Below, in pieces: positions 42,962 to 53,579 of a stretch of DNA of 64,000 bases (positions are counted from its first letter, which is position 1; each line of letters opens with the position of its first letter). Below the pieces are notes generated by a model. That model searched no databases and was not told the origin of the DNA. It worked only from the letters and a program-made list of their open reading frames with translations. The translations under genes and the position numbers were made by a program. The DNA comes from JABDIP01 sp965227455 (GTDB lineage Bacteria > Pseudomonadota > Alphaproteobacteria > DSM-16000 > Inquilinaceae), in assembly GCA_965227455.1 (NCBI GenBank), contig OZ245752.1, positions 4,898,001 to 4,962,000 of the forward strand, in the 5' to 3' direction.

Positions 42962-43720
42962 CTAGGAAACGGTCACCGGATCGCCCGGCGACACGGTGCC
43001 CCCTGCGGTTACGCGGACATAGATTCCGCAATGGGTATGGCCGAAGCCGGACAGCAAGGTCTTGGGGATGTTCATGTCCCGCTCGCCGCTCGCCGGATCG
43101 ACATTGGTGGCGGCGCATCGGCCGATCGGCTCGGCCACCGACATCGTCACGTCGCCGATACGGATGTCCCGGCCGACCCAGTCGAGCTCCTGCCAGGGCT
43201 TGGCGCCTGAGATCATCAGATTGCCGCGAAAGCGGACCGGATCGACCGGCCGGCGCGTTACCCGTTCAAGGTCGCGCACCGAATCGAGGTTGATGATCGA
43301 GACGAATTTCTCATTCACATCGCTGAACATCACGCCGGGCGAGGCCACCAGCCGCGGCGAACGCACCGACTCGTCGCGCATGAAGGCGGCGAAAAACTGG
43401 TCGATCAGGTCGCGGCCGATCTGCTGGGTGATGTTGCCGCGGGCCACCTGCCGGCCATTGCGGTGGATGGTCAGGATGCCGCTTTCGGAATCGTAGCGGG
43501 TGTCGAGCGTCGCCAGCCGCTCATTGCTCATCAGGTTGAGGAAATGGCGTTTCGGCAGCCAGCCCGACCGGCCGCTCTCATAACGATTGGCGCCATGGGC
43601 CAGGGCATAGCGGCGATCGTCGGGCAGGCCTTCATCCGGCGTCAGCGCGACCGACTCCAGGTCTTCGGGGCTCAGCCCCTTGACCGGATAACGACAGATT
43701 CGTTGCAGTTCGATGGCCAT
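42962..43720 (-). CDS. MOSC-domain protein
   Basis: 252 residues. An N-terminal MOSC_N beta-barrel part (RICRYPVKGLSPEDLESVAL, GLPDDRRYALAHG) is followed by the MOSC domain with VRFRGNLMISGAKPWQELDW and the conserved Cys in GRCAATNVDPASG. MOSC proteins are related to molybdenum-cofactor sulfurases and to mARC-type reductases. Length and layout fit the YcbX-like group without the ferredoxin domain. A substrate cannot be assigned. Confidence 0.88.
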   Translation of the reverse strand: MAIELQRICRYPVKGLSPEDLESVALTPDEGLPDDRRYALAHGANRYESGRSGWLPKRHFLNLMSNERLATLDTRYDSESGILTIHRNGRQVARGNITQQIGRDLIDQFFAAFMRDESVRSPRLVASPGVMFSDVNEKFVSIINLDSVRDLERVTRRPVDPVRFRGNLMISGAKPWQELDWVGRDIRIGDVTMSVAEPIGRCAATNVDPASGERDMNIPKTLLSGFGHTHCGIYVRVTAGGTVSPGDPVTVS

Positions 43721-43780
43721 GGCCCGCGGTTATGCGGGCGGCGATGCGCGGTTGTCAATCGGCGCCGATGGCGGCTTCGC

Positions 43781-43857
43781 ATTATGGGGACAGTATACCT
43801 AACTCATTGAGTTAGGTTTACTGTCCCCATAATGCGTTAGGTAAACTGTCCCCATAT
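43781..43857. repeat. Family D inverted repeat, copy 2, with an extra arm
   Basis: attatggggacagtatac (43781 on) and its complement ending at 43833 form 23-base arms with one mismatch. A third arm copy (about 43836-43857, gttaggtaaactgtcccc) follows. The arms match 13898-13941. Confidence 0.75.
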
Positions 43858-43876
43858 GCCATCCCCATAATGCCGA

Positions 43877-44719
43877 TCAGCCGAGCCCGGCCTTGTCGTT
43901 GAGGCGCCAGTCATAGTAGTGGCCCGAGACCTTGGTCTTGGAGGCCAGCGCCAGGCTGCGCGCGCCCTTGGCGTGCTGCTTGAGATGGGCGATCACCCCG
44001 GCGTCGTTACCGCCGAAATCCTCGTCGAACCACTCATAGATGCTGGAGACGCGCAAGGCGCCGCCTTCGATGCGATGGCCCCGGTCATGATTGACATAGG
44101 CGGAGGCGCCGGCATTCAGCAGCCCCTCGGTATTGGCGGCGGTGAAGGCGGTCATGGCCAGGTTCGGGCAGCCGATCGAGGCGCAGTTGACGGCGTAATG
44201 GATGCGCGGGTCGCGCCAGATCGGCCTCAGGATCCGATGTTCGATATCGTCCAGGCTGACCGCCTCGCCCTCGATCTCGATCAGCGCCTTGCCCCAGGGT
44301 CCGTCGGAGAACAGGCCGGGGGAGATGTCGATGTCGCGGATGCTGTCGACCGGGTAGTGCTCCAGCACCACCTCGACGGTGAGGGCGTTGTAGAGGTTGG
44401 CCCAGTAGGCGAACTGCTCGTCGCGCCCCAGCATGGTCGCCTTGACCATCGCCATGTCGTTCAGATAGGCCTTCAACGCATCGCGGTCCGCCTGCAGCAC
44501 GGCGCCATAGGCCACCCGGTAGATACCGTCCGGGGACGGCATCACATAGCGCTTCAGGAACCGGTCCCAGCGGCCATGGTCGACCGACTTTGGCGACTGC
44601 GGGTCATGCGCCGACCAATAATCCCAAAGGTCCGCTGACGGCGCTGCGACGGCTGCGCGCGTGCCCATTCCGACCAGCGGAACGGCGGCGGCCAGGGTCA
44701 GGAAATGACGTCGGTGCAT
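43877..44719 (-). CDS. DUF547-domain exported protein
   Basis: 280 residues. The signal MHRRHFLTLAAAVPLVG has a twin-Arg-like start. The DUF547 core has QFAYWANLYNALTVEVVLEH, the HYAVNCASIGCPNL block with conserved Cys, and SSIYEWFDEDFGG. The domain is related to papain-like/transglutaminase folds, and its biochemical role is unknown. It is expected in the periplasm. Downstream is the family D repeat; upstream the family A repeat. Confidence 0.88.
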   Translation of the reverse strand: MHRRHFLTLAAAVPLVGMGTRAAVAAPSADLWDYWSAHDPQSPKSVDHGRWDRFLKRYVMPSPDGIYRVAYGAVLQADRDALKAYLNDMAMVKATMLGRDEQFAYWANLYNALTVEVVLEHYPVDSIRDIDISPGLFSDGPWGKALIEIEGEAVSLDDIEHRILRPIWRDPRIHYAVNCASIGCPNLAMTAFTAANTEGLLNAGASAYVNHDRGHRIEGGALRVSSIYEWFDEDFGGNDAGVIAHLKQHAKGARSLALASKTKVSGHYYDWRLNDKAGLG

Positions 44720-44831
44720 GGCGGGTCGATCCTCATCACGGGTCTTACGCGATCAGAGATAGGACCGGATCAGTCGAGCGGCGAATAAACCCGGTTCGCG
44801 ACCGCGTGAGCGGATGTGTGGGCCGGGCGGG

Positions 44832-45014
44832 TGAACCCCCTCACCCAGCATCGGCTAAGCCTCGGCCTGCAGCCGCGGCAAGCCTCCGCACCCTCTCCCC
44901 AAGGAGAGGGATGATTGTGATCGACCTTTCTTATCCCTCTCCCCTGGGGAGAGGGTTGTGCAGGCTTGGCGAGGCTAGAGGCCGAGCCTAGCCGGAGCAG
45001 GGTGAGGGGGTTCA
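44832..45014. repeat. Palindromic repeat, family A copy 2
   Basis: About 183 bp with imperfect inverted arms starting tgaaccccctcaccc and ending gggtgagggggttca. The inner ccctctcccc / ggggagaggg hairpins match 10866-11057. The terminal extensions differ from copy 1, yet each copy is self-complementary. It fills most of the space between the DUF547 gene start and the response regulator end. Confidence 0.82.
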
Positions 45015-45041
45015 ATCTGACCTGACCGGAGAACGGGCCAG

Positions 45042-46493
<1,452 letters not shown>

Positions 46494-46602
46494 GGAAGCC
46501 CGGTGATCCGTTTCTGATCCCATTGGCGGCCGGCGGCGGCCGTGATTGCGATCGGCCGCGTCGGATAACCGAACCGTGGCGGTTCGGCAAGGGGGCGGGC
46601 CC

Positions 46603-47754
46603 TCATGCCTCGACCTGAACCCGGCTGGCCGGGAACTGCAACACCACCCGCGTGCCCTCGCCCGGCGTGCTGTGCAGGGTCAGGGTGCCGTCATGCAGCT
46701 CGATCAGCATCCTGGCCAATGGCAGCCCGACGCCATTGGCGGTCTGCCCCCGGTTCTCGACCGGCGCCGCCGCCTGTCCGAAAGGCTGCAACGCGCTCTC
46801 CTGCAGGTCGGGCGGAATGCCGATCCCGTCATCGAAGACCTCTATCGTAGCGCAGCCTTCCGCATTGACGAAGGAACGCACCGACACGGTTCCGCCATCG
46901 GGCGTGAGCTTGACCGCATTGTCCAGCAGGTTGTGCATGACCTGCCGCAGCCGCCTGGCGTCGCCGATGAGCGGCGGCAGGTCCGGCTGCTTGCGATGAT
47001 CCAGGGACAAGGCCCTGGCATCGGCCTGGCGGCCGATGACGGCCAGCGCGTCGTCGATCACCTCGTCGAGATCGACCGCCTCCTCGATCAGGGTGAGCCC
47101 GCCCGCCTCGGCCTTGGCCAGGTCCAGAAGGTCGTTGATGTGGTCCAGGAGAAAGGTGCCGTTCTCCAGGATGTCCTCGGCGAATGTCCGCAGATCCTCC
47201 GCCGGCAGCTTGGCCGGATCCCAATCCCGGAGGATCTCGCCATTGCCGATGATGACATTAAGCGGCGTTCGCAGCTCATGGCTGATATTGGCGAGGAACA
47301 CCGATTTGGCCTCCTCGGCGGCGTCCGCCAGATCGTTCGCCCGGGTCAGGCGACGCTCGGCGCGCGCAAGATCGTCGCGCTGCTGCAGATTGTCCCGCTC
47401 CAACTCGCCGACCCGCGTCGCATCCTGGAAGACCAGAGCGATGCCGGGCAGTTCCGGGGCGCTGAAGCCGTCGACCGTGAAGGACATATCCCGGCCATCG
47501 GCATGGCGGTGGCGGAATTCGGGAATACGGAGGGTCTGCACCTCGCCGCGCTGCAACGCAGCCAACGCGTCGGCATGGGGCACCAGGAAGGGCAGGCTCT
47601 CGTGGCACGGGCCGCCCGGTTCGACCCAATCGACCAGGGCGCCATGGGTGCTGACGATGTTGCCCGCGTCGTCCAGCATAACGACGCCCATGAGTTTCTG
47701 TTCGACGAGCCATCGGGCAGCAAAAACCGTCGGGTCTGGATACTGCCCGGTCAT
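46603..47754 (-). CDS. Soluble PAS histidine kinase
   Basis: 383 residues without membrane helices. A PAS-like sensor (about 10-115: VVMLDDAGNIVSTHGALVDW), a coiled coil (about 118-150), HisKA with the phosphorylated His in FLANISHELRTPLNVIIG, and HATPase_c with LRQVMHNLLDNAVKLTPDGG, DDGIGIPP and GVGLPLARMLIELHDG. It should phosphorylate the response regulator encoded 109 bases downstream on the same strand, and perhaps also the paralogue at 50534. Confidence 0.92.
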   Translation of the reverse strand: MTGQYPDPTVFAARWLVEQKLMGVVMLDDAGNIVSTHGALVDWVEPGGPCHESLPFLVPHADALAALQRGEVQTLRIPEFRHRHADGRDMSFTVDGFSAPELPGIALVFQDATRVGELERDNLQQRDDLARAERRLTRANDLADAAEEAKSVFLANISHELRTPLNVIIGNGEILRDWDPAKLPAEDLRTFAEDILENGTFLLDHINDLLDLAKAEAGGLTLIEEAVDLDEVIDDALAVIGRQADARALSLDHRKQPDLPPLIGDARRLRQVMHNLLDNAVKLTPDGGTVSVRSFVNAEGCATIEVFDDGIGIPPDLQESALQPFGQAAAPVENRGQTANGVGLPLARMLIELHDGTLTLHSTPGEGTRVVLQFPASRVQVEA

Positions 47755-48283
47755 CGCCTACCGACCAGACCGCAACAAAGGGGACAATTGCGGGCTAGAC
47801 CCCGGCTCGCGTCAATCTGGGGCGCTCGTCGCATACGCTCTGGTTTGCCCGCGATTTCTTGACAACAAGGGCGCGATAGCACGCCAGTTCTGCGGCAAGA
47901 CTAAGCCTGCGCACGACATCAGTTCCAGCAGATTCGCGCCCGGACCGGATGGCGTATGGGCCGTCCCGGTGGCATGCAAACCGGGAGCTTGCGCCTTGGT
48001 GGAGAAACGTATCGGACAAAAAACGTAATTAGCGCAAAATTTACTTCAATCTGGCTCTAGCGGGAAAAGTGGCGCTATTGTGTGCCGGTGCGGCGTGAAG
48101 ACAGCCACGAAGAGGGTCGATTGCGCCCGCATGCAGGGGGAAGCAGCTTACGGTTTCGGGGAGTGTGATGCGTGTCTGCGACCAAAAGGCGCACTATTTG
48201 GCCGCCGCATCGATTGCCCCGGACGCAGGGGCCGGCAACGATAGCGAGGCCCTGGCATCAACGAAGAAATTGGAGAACCTGAG
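47755..48283. other. Divergent intergenic region
   Basis: 529 bases between the kinase and the OmpA-like lipoprotein. I support no gene. An AT-richer part (about 48011-48055, acaaaaaacgtaattagcgc onward) probably holds promoters for one or both neighbours, but no clear -35/-10 pair can be fixed. Confidence 0.5.
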
Positions 48284-49102
48284 ATGAAAAGAGCAATGGG
48301 TCTCACGTCCACGGTGTGTGCCGCGGCACTGATGGCTGCATGCAGCACCGTCGATCCGAGCATGGCGCCCACATCGTCCAATGCGTTCAATCAGGCGTTG
48401 GGCAGCGGCTACGCCGAATTGGCGTCGAACGAGCAGGCCGAATACGATTGGCGCGATTCCCGCCACTTTGCGCAGAAGGCTGTTGCCGCCGGCTCCGACT
48501 CCGCCGTCGAGCCCGACACCTTCGACTATCGCGACATCCCCTCGGCCAACCAGGACGAACTCGGCGCCGCCCGCGTCCGGTTGCTGTCGGCCTATGGCCA
48601 GGGCGCCCAGGACGCAGCGCCGGTCGAGGTCGCCACCGCGCAGATCATGTTCGACTGCTGGATGCAGGAGCAGGAGGAAAACCATCAGCCGGGCGATATC
48701 GCCCGCTGCCGCGCCGGATACGAGGATGCGATGTCCGAGGTGGACGGCATTCTGCTGGCGATGGCCGGCGGTGCCGGTCCGTACAACGTCTTCTTCGACT
48801 TCGACGATGCGTCGCTGACCGCGGAGGCCGGTGCGCTGCTGTCGACGATCCTCAGCGACATCGCCAAGAATCCGGACGCCAAGGTCTCGGTCTCCGGCCA
48901 CACCGACACCGTCGGGTCGCAAGACTACAACTTCGCCCTCTCGCAGGAGCGGGCCGATGCGGTGGCCGCCTATCTGGCCGCCAACGGCGTGCCGTCGGAT
49001 GCCATCACCAAATCGGCGGTCGGTCAGAGCGACCTGCTCGTGCCGACGGCCGACGAGGTGAGCAACGCTCAGAACCGGCGCGTCTTCATCGTTGTCCAAT
49101 AG
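48284..49102 (+). CDS. OmpA-family lipoprotein (paralogue of 15523-16359)
   Basis: 272 residues. The lipobox is ALMAACS (about Cys20). The middle domain carries YDWRDSRHFAQKA and MFDCWMQEQEENHQPGDI, and the C-terminal OmpA domain VFFDFDDASLTAEA, VSGHTDTVGSQDYN and NAQNRRVFIVV. It should sit in the outer membrane facing peptidoglycan. It shares the FDCWxxxQEENHQP core with the protein at 15523. A strong hairpin follows, then mscS on the same strand. Confidence 0.9.
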   Translation: MKRAMGLTSTVCAAALMAACSTVDPSMAPTSSNAFNQALGSGYAELASNEQAEYDWRDSRHFAQKAVAAGSDSAVEPDTFDYRDIPSANQDELGAARVRLLSAYGQGAQDAAPVEVATAQIMFDCWMQEQEENHQPGDIARCRAGYEDAMSEVDGILLAMAGGAGPYNVFFDFDDASLTAEAGALLSTILSDIAKNPDAKVSVSGHTDTVGSQDYNFALSQERADAVAAYLAANGVPSDAITKSAVGQSDLLVPTADEVSNAQNRRVFIVVQ

Positions 49103-49108
49103 CGGTTC

Positions 49109-49135
49109 GGCCGCGCCCCGCGGAGGGGCGCGGCC
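49109..49135 (+). terminator. Strong GC hairpin after the OmpA-like gene
   Basis: ggccgcgcccc and ggggcgcggcc form a perfect 11-bp stem with a 5-base loop, six bases after the stop. A T-run is missing. Confidence 0.5.
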
Positions 49136-49335
49136 ACTGCTCCGCCGGGGCTGAAGACCGATGATGGACGGCGCCCTGTCCGACGGGCAGGCGGCGTCCA
49201 TCGGCGTGTCGAAGCGCCGGCCCGTGTTACTCCCGGCACTGGCAAGAGCCGGGCGGATGCTGCACGACATACGGCGTCGCCAACCGGGCCATGCCTCCAT
49301 GGTACCGGGCGTCGCCGCGTTCAGGGAGAAGTCAC

Positions 49336-50184
49336 ATGAGTGAGAACCTCACCGAGACCATGGACCTGGTCATCGGTCTGGTCACGGCCTACGGGCTGAA
49401 TGTGATAGGCGCGATCGTGATCCTGATCCTCGGCTGGATCGCCGCCGGTTGGTGCAGCCGCACGGTTGCGAAATTGATGTCCCGGACCGGCAAGGTCGAC
49501 GCCATGCTGAGCGGCTTCTTCGCCAGCTTCGTGCGCTACGGCATCCTTGCCTTCACGGTGATTGCCGTGCTCAGCCGGTTCGGCGTCCAGACCGCCAGCT
49601 TCATCGCCGTGCTCGGCGCCATGGGCCTGGCGGTCGGCCTGGCCCTGCAGGGAACGCTCAGCAACGTCGCCGCCGGTGTCATGATCCTGCTGTTCCGGCC
49701 GTTCAAGGTCGGCGATTACGTCGATGCCGGCGGCCTGGCCGGGACGGTTAAGTCCGTGTCCCTGTTCGCCACCGAATTGAGCACGCCGGACAATGTCCAG
49801 ATCATCGCCCCGAACGGGCAGATGTGGAATACGGCGATCAAGAACTACAGCTTCCATCCCACCCGGCGCGTCGATTTCCTGTTCGGCATCGGCTACGAGG
49901 ACAGCATCGACAGCGCCATGGAGCTGATCCTGACAACCGCCAATGCGGACGATCGGGTGCACAAGGATCCGGAAGCCATGGTTGCGGTGGGAGAGCTGGC
50001 GGACAGTTCCGTCAACATCATCCTTCGGGTCTGGTGCGATGCGCCGGATTACTGGGCGCTCAAATTCGACCTGACCAAGACCATCAAGCAGCGGCTCGAT
50101 GCGGAGGGCATCTCGATCCCGTTCCCGCAGCGTCAGATCCATGTGGTGCAGGCCGGCACGGGGATCGCCGCCGCCGCCGAATAG
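49336..50184 (+). CDS. Small mechanosensitive channel (MscS family)
   Basis: 282 residues. Three membrane helices (about 20-42, 60-80 and 87-112), the last being the pore helix with GAMGLAVGLALQGTLSNVAA, followed by the beta domain (LFRPFKVGDYVDAGGLAGTV, IIAPNGQMWNTAIKNYS). The channel releases solutes under membrane tension. ATG 49336 is preceded by agggagaa. It lies between envelope lipoprotein and regulator genes. Confidence 0.94.
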   Translation: MSENLTETMDLVIGLVTAYGLNVIGAIVILILGWIAAGWCSRTVAKLMSRTGKVDAMLSGFFASFVRYGILAFTVIAVLSRFGVQTASFIAVLGAMGLAVGLALQGTLSNVAAGVMILLFRPFKVGDYVDAGGLAGTVKSVSLFATELSTPDNVQIIAPNGQMWNTAIKNYSFHPTRRVDFLFGIGYEDSIDSAMELILTTANADDRVHKDPEAMVAVGELADSSVNIILRVWCDAPDYWALKFDLTKTIKQRLDAEGISIPFPQRQIHVVQAGTGIAAAAE

Positions 50185-50533
50185 CGGTCCCGCAGTCCAC
50201 AACCACACTGATCGAGAGGTCGGGCCGGCCTTTGTCGCCGGTCCGATCGAACCCGGCATGCGTCAGAAAAATGCCGGTACTGGACGAATCTTTTCGGCTT
50301 TTCTAACAAAAGATGAATTTCTTGGCATATACAACCGCGAAAGATAGAAAAACACTCGGAAAACGCGATGGATTGATTTTTACCTATATTTAAACTTTCT
50401 CGCCGAGCCTATGCAAACAATCTTGCTCATTCATTTGAGCGTCTGGCACGGGTTCAGCGTTATGACGGCAGAACTCATCAATCCGAGGGGACGGGTTGCC
50501 AGTGCCATGGGGATGCCGGTGGGAACCCGGTCA

Positions 50534-51898
50534 ATGTGGCGCGCACGAGTGTTGCTCGTGGACGACTCTCCCTCACTGTCGAGGACCTACGCGGATCAAT
50601 TGAGCCGCGCGTCCATCGATACGCGGTGCGTGAATACCGCCGCCGAAGCCCGCGAGGCCATCCGCCGCGACGCGCCGCAGGTGCTGTTGCTGGATCTGGA
50701 TCTGCCGGGCGGCAAGGCGGACGAGGTCATGCGCCTGGCGCTGGAGCAGCCGGACCCCATCGGGGTCGTCGTGCTGACCTCCAACGGCTCCATCAACGCC
50801 GCCGTCCGGGCGATGCGCGACGGCGCCCATGATTATGTCATCAAGCCTGCCAGCCGGGCCCGCCTGACCGAGGCGGTGATCACCACCCTGGACCGGGTGA
50901 AGCTGGAATCGGCGGCGGCAACGGCGGCGCCCGGCAAGGAGCGCGCCCGCTATTACGGGTTCATAGGTTCCTCGGAGCCGATGCAGGCGGTGTATGCCGC
51001 GATCGACAGCATCGCGGCCTCCAAGGCGACGATCTTTGTGACCGGCGAGAGCGGTACCGGCAAGGAAGTCTTTGCCGACGCCGTGCATCGCCATAGCGGC
51101 CGGTGCAAACACCCGTTCATCGCGCTCAATTGCGGCGCGATTCCGCGGGAATTGATGGAATCGGAGATCTTCGGCCATGTGAAGGGGGCCTTCACCGGCG
51201 CCATCAGCGAGCGGCAGGGTGCCGCGGCGATGGCCGATGGCGGCACCCTGTTCCTGGACGAGGTCTGCGAGCTGGACGCCGCGCTGCAGAGCAAGCTGCT
51301 GCGTTTCCTGCAGTCCGGCGCCTTCCAGAAGGTCGGCGGCAACCAGCTCGAGACCGTCGACATCCGCATCATCTGCGCCACCAACCGCAATCCGCAGGAA
51401 GAGGTGGCCGCCGGCCGCTTCCGGGAGGACTTGTTCTACCGCCTGCATGTGGTGCCGGTGCACATGCCGCCGCTGCGCGAACGGCGCGGCGATATCGGCG
51501 AGATCGCCCAGCATCTGCTGACGCAATATGCCGGCGAGGAAGGGCGCGACTTCAAGCGCTTCGACGCCGGCGCCCTGGCTGCCCTGCAAGCCTATGACTG
51601 GCCCGGCAACGTCCGCGAGCTGCAGAACGTGGTGCGCCATGTCGTGGTGCTCAATCAGGGCCCCGAGGCCACCGTCGCCATGCTGCCGCCGCCGGTCGGA
51701 ACGACCGAAGCCGCGCTCCAGGCCGCCGCCGGCGACAGCCGGGTGAATGGAGAGGTTCGGCCGCTCTGGCAGGTCGAGCGGGACGCCATCGAGCATGCCA
51801 TCGCCGCCTGCGGCGGCAATATCTCCAAGGCGGCGGCGATGCTGGAAATCAGCGCTTCGACGATCTATCGGAAGAAGCAGGCCTGGGAGGCCTGCTGA
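50534..51898 (+). CDS. Sigma54-dependent response regulator, paralogue of 45042-46493
   Basis: 454 residues from ATG 50534, chosen because it places the REC domain as in the paralogue; ATGs at 50462, 50507 and 50513 are possible. REC has VLLVDDSPS, LLLDLDLPGGKAD and VIKPAS. The AAA+ part has GESGTGKEV, GAFTGA and GGTLFLDEV, and the HTH is CGGNISKAAAMLEISASTIY. No kinase is next to it on this strand. The 277 or more bases upstream (50185-50533) are AT-rich and should hold its promoter. Confidence 0.9.
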   Translation: MWRARVLLVDDSPSLSRTYADQLSRASIDTRCVNTAAEAREAIRRDAPQVLLLDLDLPGGKADEVMRLALEQPDPIGVVVLTSNGSINAAVRAMRDGAHDYVIKPASRARLTEAVITTLDRVKLESAAATAAPGKERARYYGFIGSSEPMQAVYAAIDSIAASKATIFVTGESGTGKEVFADAVHRHSGRCKHPFIALNCGAIPRELMESEIFGHVKGAFTGAISERQGAAAMADGGTLFLDEVCELDAALQSKLLRFLQSGAFQKVGGNQLETVDIRIICATNRNPQEEVAAGRFREDLFYRLHVVPVHMPPLRERRGDIGEIAQHLLTQYAGEEGRDFKRFDAGALAALQAYDWPGNVRELQNVVRHVVVLNQGPEATVAMLPPPVGTTEAALQAAAGDSRVNGEVRPLWQVERDAIEHAIAACGGNISKAAAMLEISASTIYRKKQAWEAC

Positions 51899-51925
51899 GG
51901 CGAGCCGCGACGAACCCGGGCGACG

Positions 51926-52579
51926 TCAGGGCAGAATGAAGATCGCCGTGCCGTCGTCCACCAGCTCCCAGATCTCCTCGATCTCCTCGTTCGACACGGC
52001 GATGCAGCCATTGGTCCAGTCGAACCGCGGGTGCCCGATCTCTTCGGCGGTGCGTCCATTGGGCAGGCCGTGGATCATGATCGCGCCGCCGGGGTCGTTG
52101 CCGGCCTCTGTGGCCAGCCGATGGTCCTGGGGGCGTGGATAGGAGATGTGCAGCGACAGGTGGAAGTCGCTGTTCTCATTGCGCCAGTCGATCAGATAGC
52201 CGCCTTCCGGGGTGCGGCCGTCGCCCTCCCGGTTCTTGTGGCCGTAAGGGTTGCGGCCCAACGCCACCGAGTAGCTGCGCAGGATCTCCCCGTCGCGCAT
52301 CAGATACATGGTCCGCCGGCCCTTGTAGACCAGCACCATGTCGGCGGATTCCCGCTCCAGCACTTCGGGCGCGGTCGACATCGCCTGTTCGGTGACCCGA
52401 TTGGGCTCCCCGCTCCAGATGGCTTCGCCCGACGCCTTGGATTCGGCATGGGCCGGCAGCCCCGAGGCGCACAGGGCCAGGACGGCCATGAAGGCGCCGA
52501 AAACGCGCGCGACAAGAGGTGAGGCGGATGCCTGGCGCGGGCCTACCGGATGATGCGGCAATGTATTCGATCCAATCAT
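51926..52579 (-). CDS. L,D-transpeptidase (YkuD family), exported
   Basis: 217 residues with a signal (VFGAFMAVLALCASGLPAHA). The YkuD domain (about 80-217) has MVLVYKGRRTMYLMRDGE, MIHGLPNG and the catalytic Cys in WTNGCIAVSNEE. Such enzymes make 3-3 peptidoglycan links or attach lipoproteins, though the YafK/ErfK-like form is not always active. It is divergent from a second L,D-transpeptidase gene at 52649, with the starts about 70 bases apart. Confidence 0.9.
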   Translation of the reverse strand: MIGSNTLPHHPVGPRQASASPLVARVFGAFMAVLALCASGLPAHAESKASGEAIWSGEPNRVTEQAMSTAPEVLERESADMVLVYKGRRTMYLMRDGEILRSYSVALGRNPYGHKNREGDGRTPEGGYLIDWRNENSDFHLSLHISYPRPQDHRLATEAGNDPGGAIMIHGLPNGRTAEEIGHPRFDWTNGCIAVSNEEIEEIWELVDDGTAIFILP

Positions 52580-52648
52580 TCAGCACCGCACGGGCTTGAA
52601 AGCCTAACATATGGCGACCAGGATGGTCCTGATCGACGAGGAAGGTCG

Positions 52649-53557
52649 ATGATACCGGTCAAGCGATTAACTCGACGTATACCAGCGCTGGCGCTCGCGA
52701 CACTTTTTGCGATGCCGGCGACCGCCGCCGATATCGACGACGTGGTCGGCCGGATGGGCACCTATCGGACCGCGTATGAGGACAATCTCCTGGATGTGGC
52801 GCGCGCCCACGATCTCGGCTTCGTCGAGGTGCGGGCGGCCAATCCGGGTATCGATCCGTGGCTGCCCGGCGCCGACGCGCGGATCGTCCTGCCGACGGCG
52901 CATTTGCTCCCCGAAGCGCCGCGGGAAGGCATCGTCATCAACCTCCCGGAGATGCGGCTCTATTTCTTCGCCGAGCCCGGCCAGCCGCCGGAGACCTATC
53001 CGATCGGCATCGGCCGCGAGGGCTGGACCACGCCCACGGGCACCAGCCGCATCGTGCGCAAGGCCGAGGCGCCGAGCTGGTATCCGCCGGAGTCGATCCG
53101 GGCCGAACGTCCGGAACTGCCGGCCGTTGTGGAACCGGGGGAGGACAACCCCCTGGGCAGCCACGCCCTCTATCTGGACTGGCCGGCCTATCTGATCCAT
53201 GGAACCAACCGACCCTGGGGCATCGGACGCAGGATCAGCAGCGGATGCATCCGCATGTATCCGGAGGATATCGTGTCGCTGTTCGAGCGGGTGCCGGTGA
53301 ACACGCCGGTGACGGTGGTCGATCAGCCGGTGAAGATGGGCTGGATCGGCGGCGACCTCTATCTGGAGGCCCACCCCACGCAAAGCCAATCCGACGGCCT
53401 GGAGATCGACGGCAAATTCGACCCGGTCGTGCCGTCCGGCATCCTGGGACAGGTCCAGGCCTTTGCCGAGACCACCGGCGGCAATGCTATCGATTGGGCA
53501 GCGGTGCTGGCCGCAGTGAAGGAAAGGCGCGGATACCCGGTTCGCGTCAGCCGCTGA
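52649..53557 (+). CDS. L,D-transpeptidase (ErfK/YbiS/YcfS/YnhG type)
   Basis: 302 residues. Signal peptide (about 1-26, ending MPATAAD), a LysM-like part (LLDVARAHDLGFVEVRAANP), then the YkuD domain with GIVINLPEMRLYFF, TPTGTSRIVRKAEAPSWYPP, IHGTN and the catalytic SSGCIRMYPED. These enzymes cross-link peptidoglycan or fix Braun-type lipoproteins to it. An Lpp-like gene lies convergent at 53580. GAGGA precedes ATG 52649. Confidence 0.94.
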   Translation: MIPVKRLTRRIPALALATLFAMPATAADIDDVVGRMGTYRTAYEDNLLDVARAHDLGFVEVRAANPGIDPWLPGADARIVLPTAHLLPEAPREGIVINLPEMRLYFFAEPGQPPETYPIGIGREGWTTPTGTSRIVRKAEAPSWYPPESIRAERPELPAVVEPGEDNPLGSHALYLDWPAYLIHGTNRPWGIGRRISSGCIRMYPEDIVSLFERVPVNTPVTVVDQPVKMGWIGGDLYLEAHPTQSQSDGLEIDGKFDPVVPSGILGQVQAFAETTGGNAIDWAAVLAAVKERRGYPVRVSR

Positions 53558-53570
53558 ACGGGTATCCGCG
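53528..53570. terminator. Bidirectional hairpin spanning the L,D-transpeptidase stop codon
   Basis: cgcggatacccg (53528-53539) and cgggtatccgcg (53559-53570) are perfect 12-bp arms. The loop holds the last codons and the TGA. It also lies ten bases past the stop of the convergent lipoprotein gene. A ttttt follows on the plus strand at 53583. Confidence 0.55.
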
Positions 53571-53579
53571 GCCGAAAGA

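Noticed and set aside
47795..48019. Open frame of 74 codons on the minus strand between kinase and OmpA genes
   Set aside because: No ribosome site, no recognisable motif, and the codon use is not like neighbouring genes.
50444..50458. tggcacg followed by ggttcagc as a sigma54 promoter of the second response regulator
   Set aside because: The -24 half fits, but the -12 element lacks GC at the right place and has two or more mismatches.
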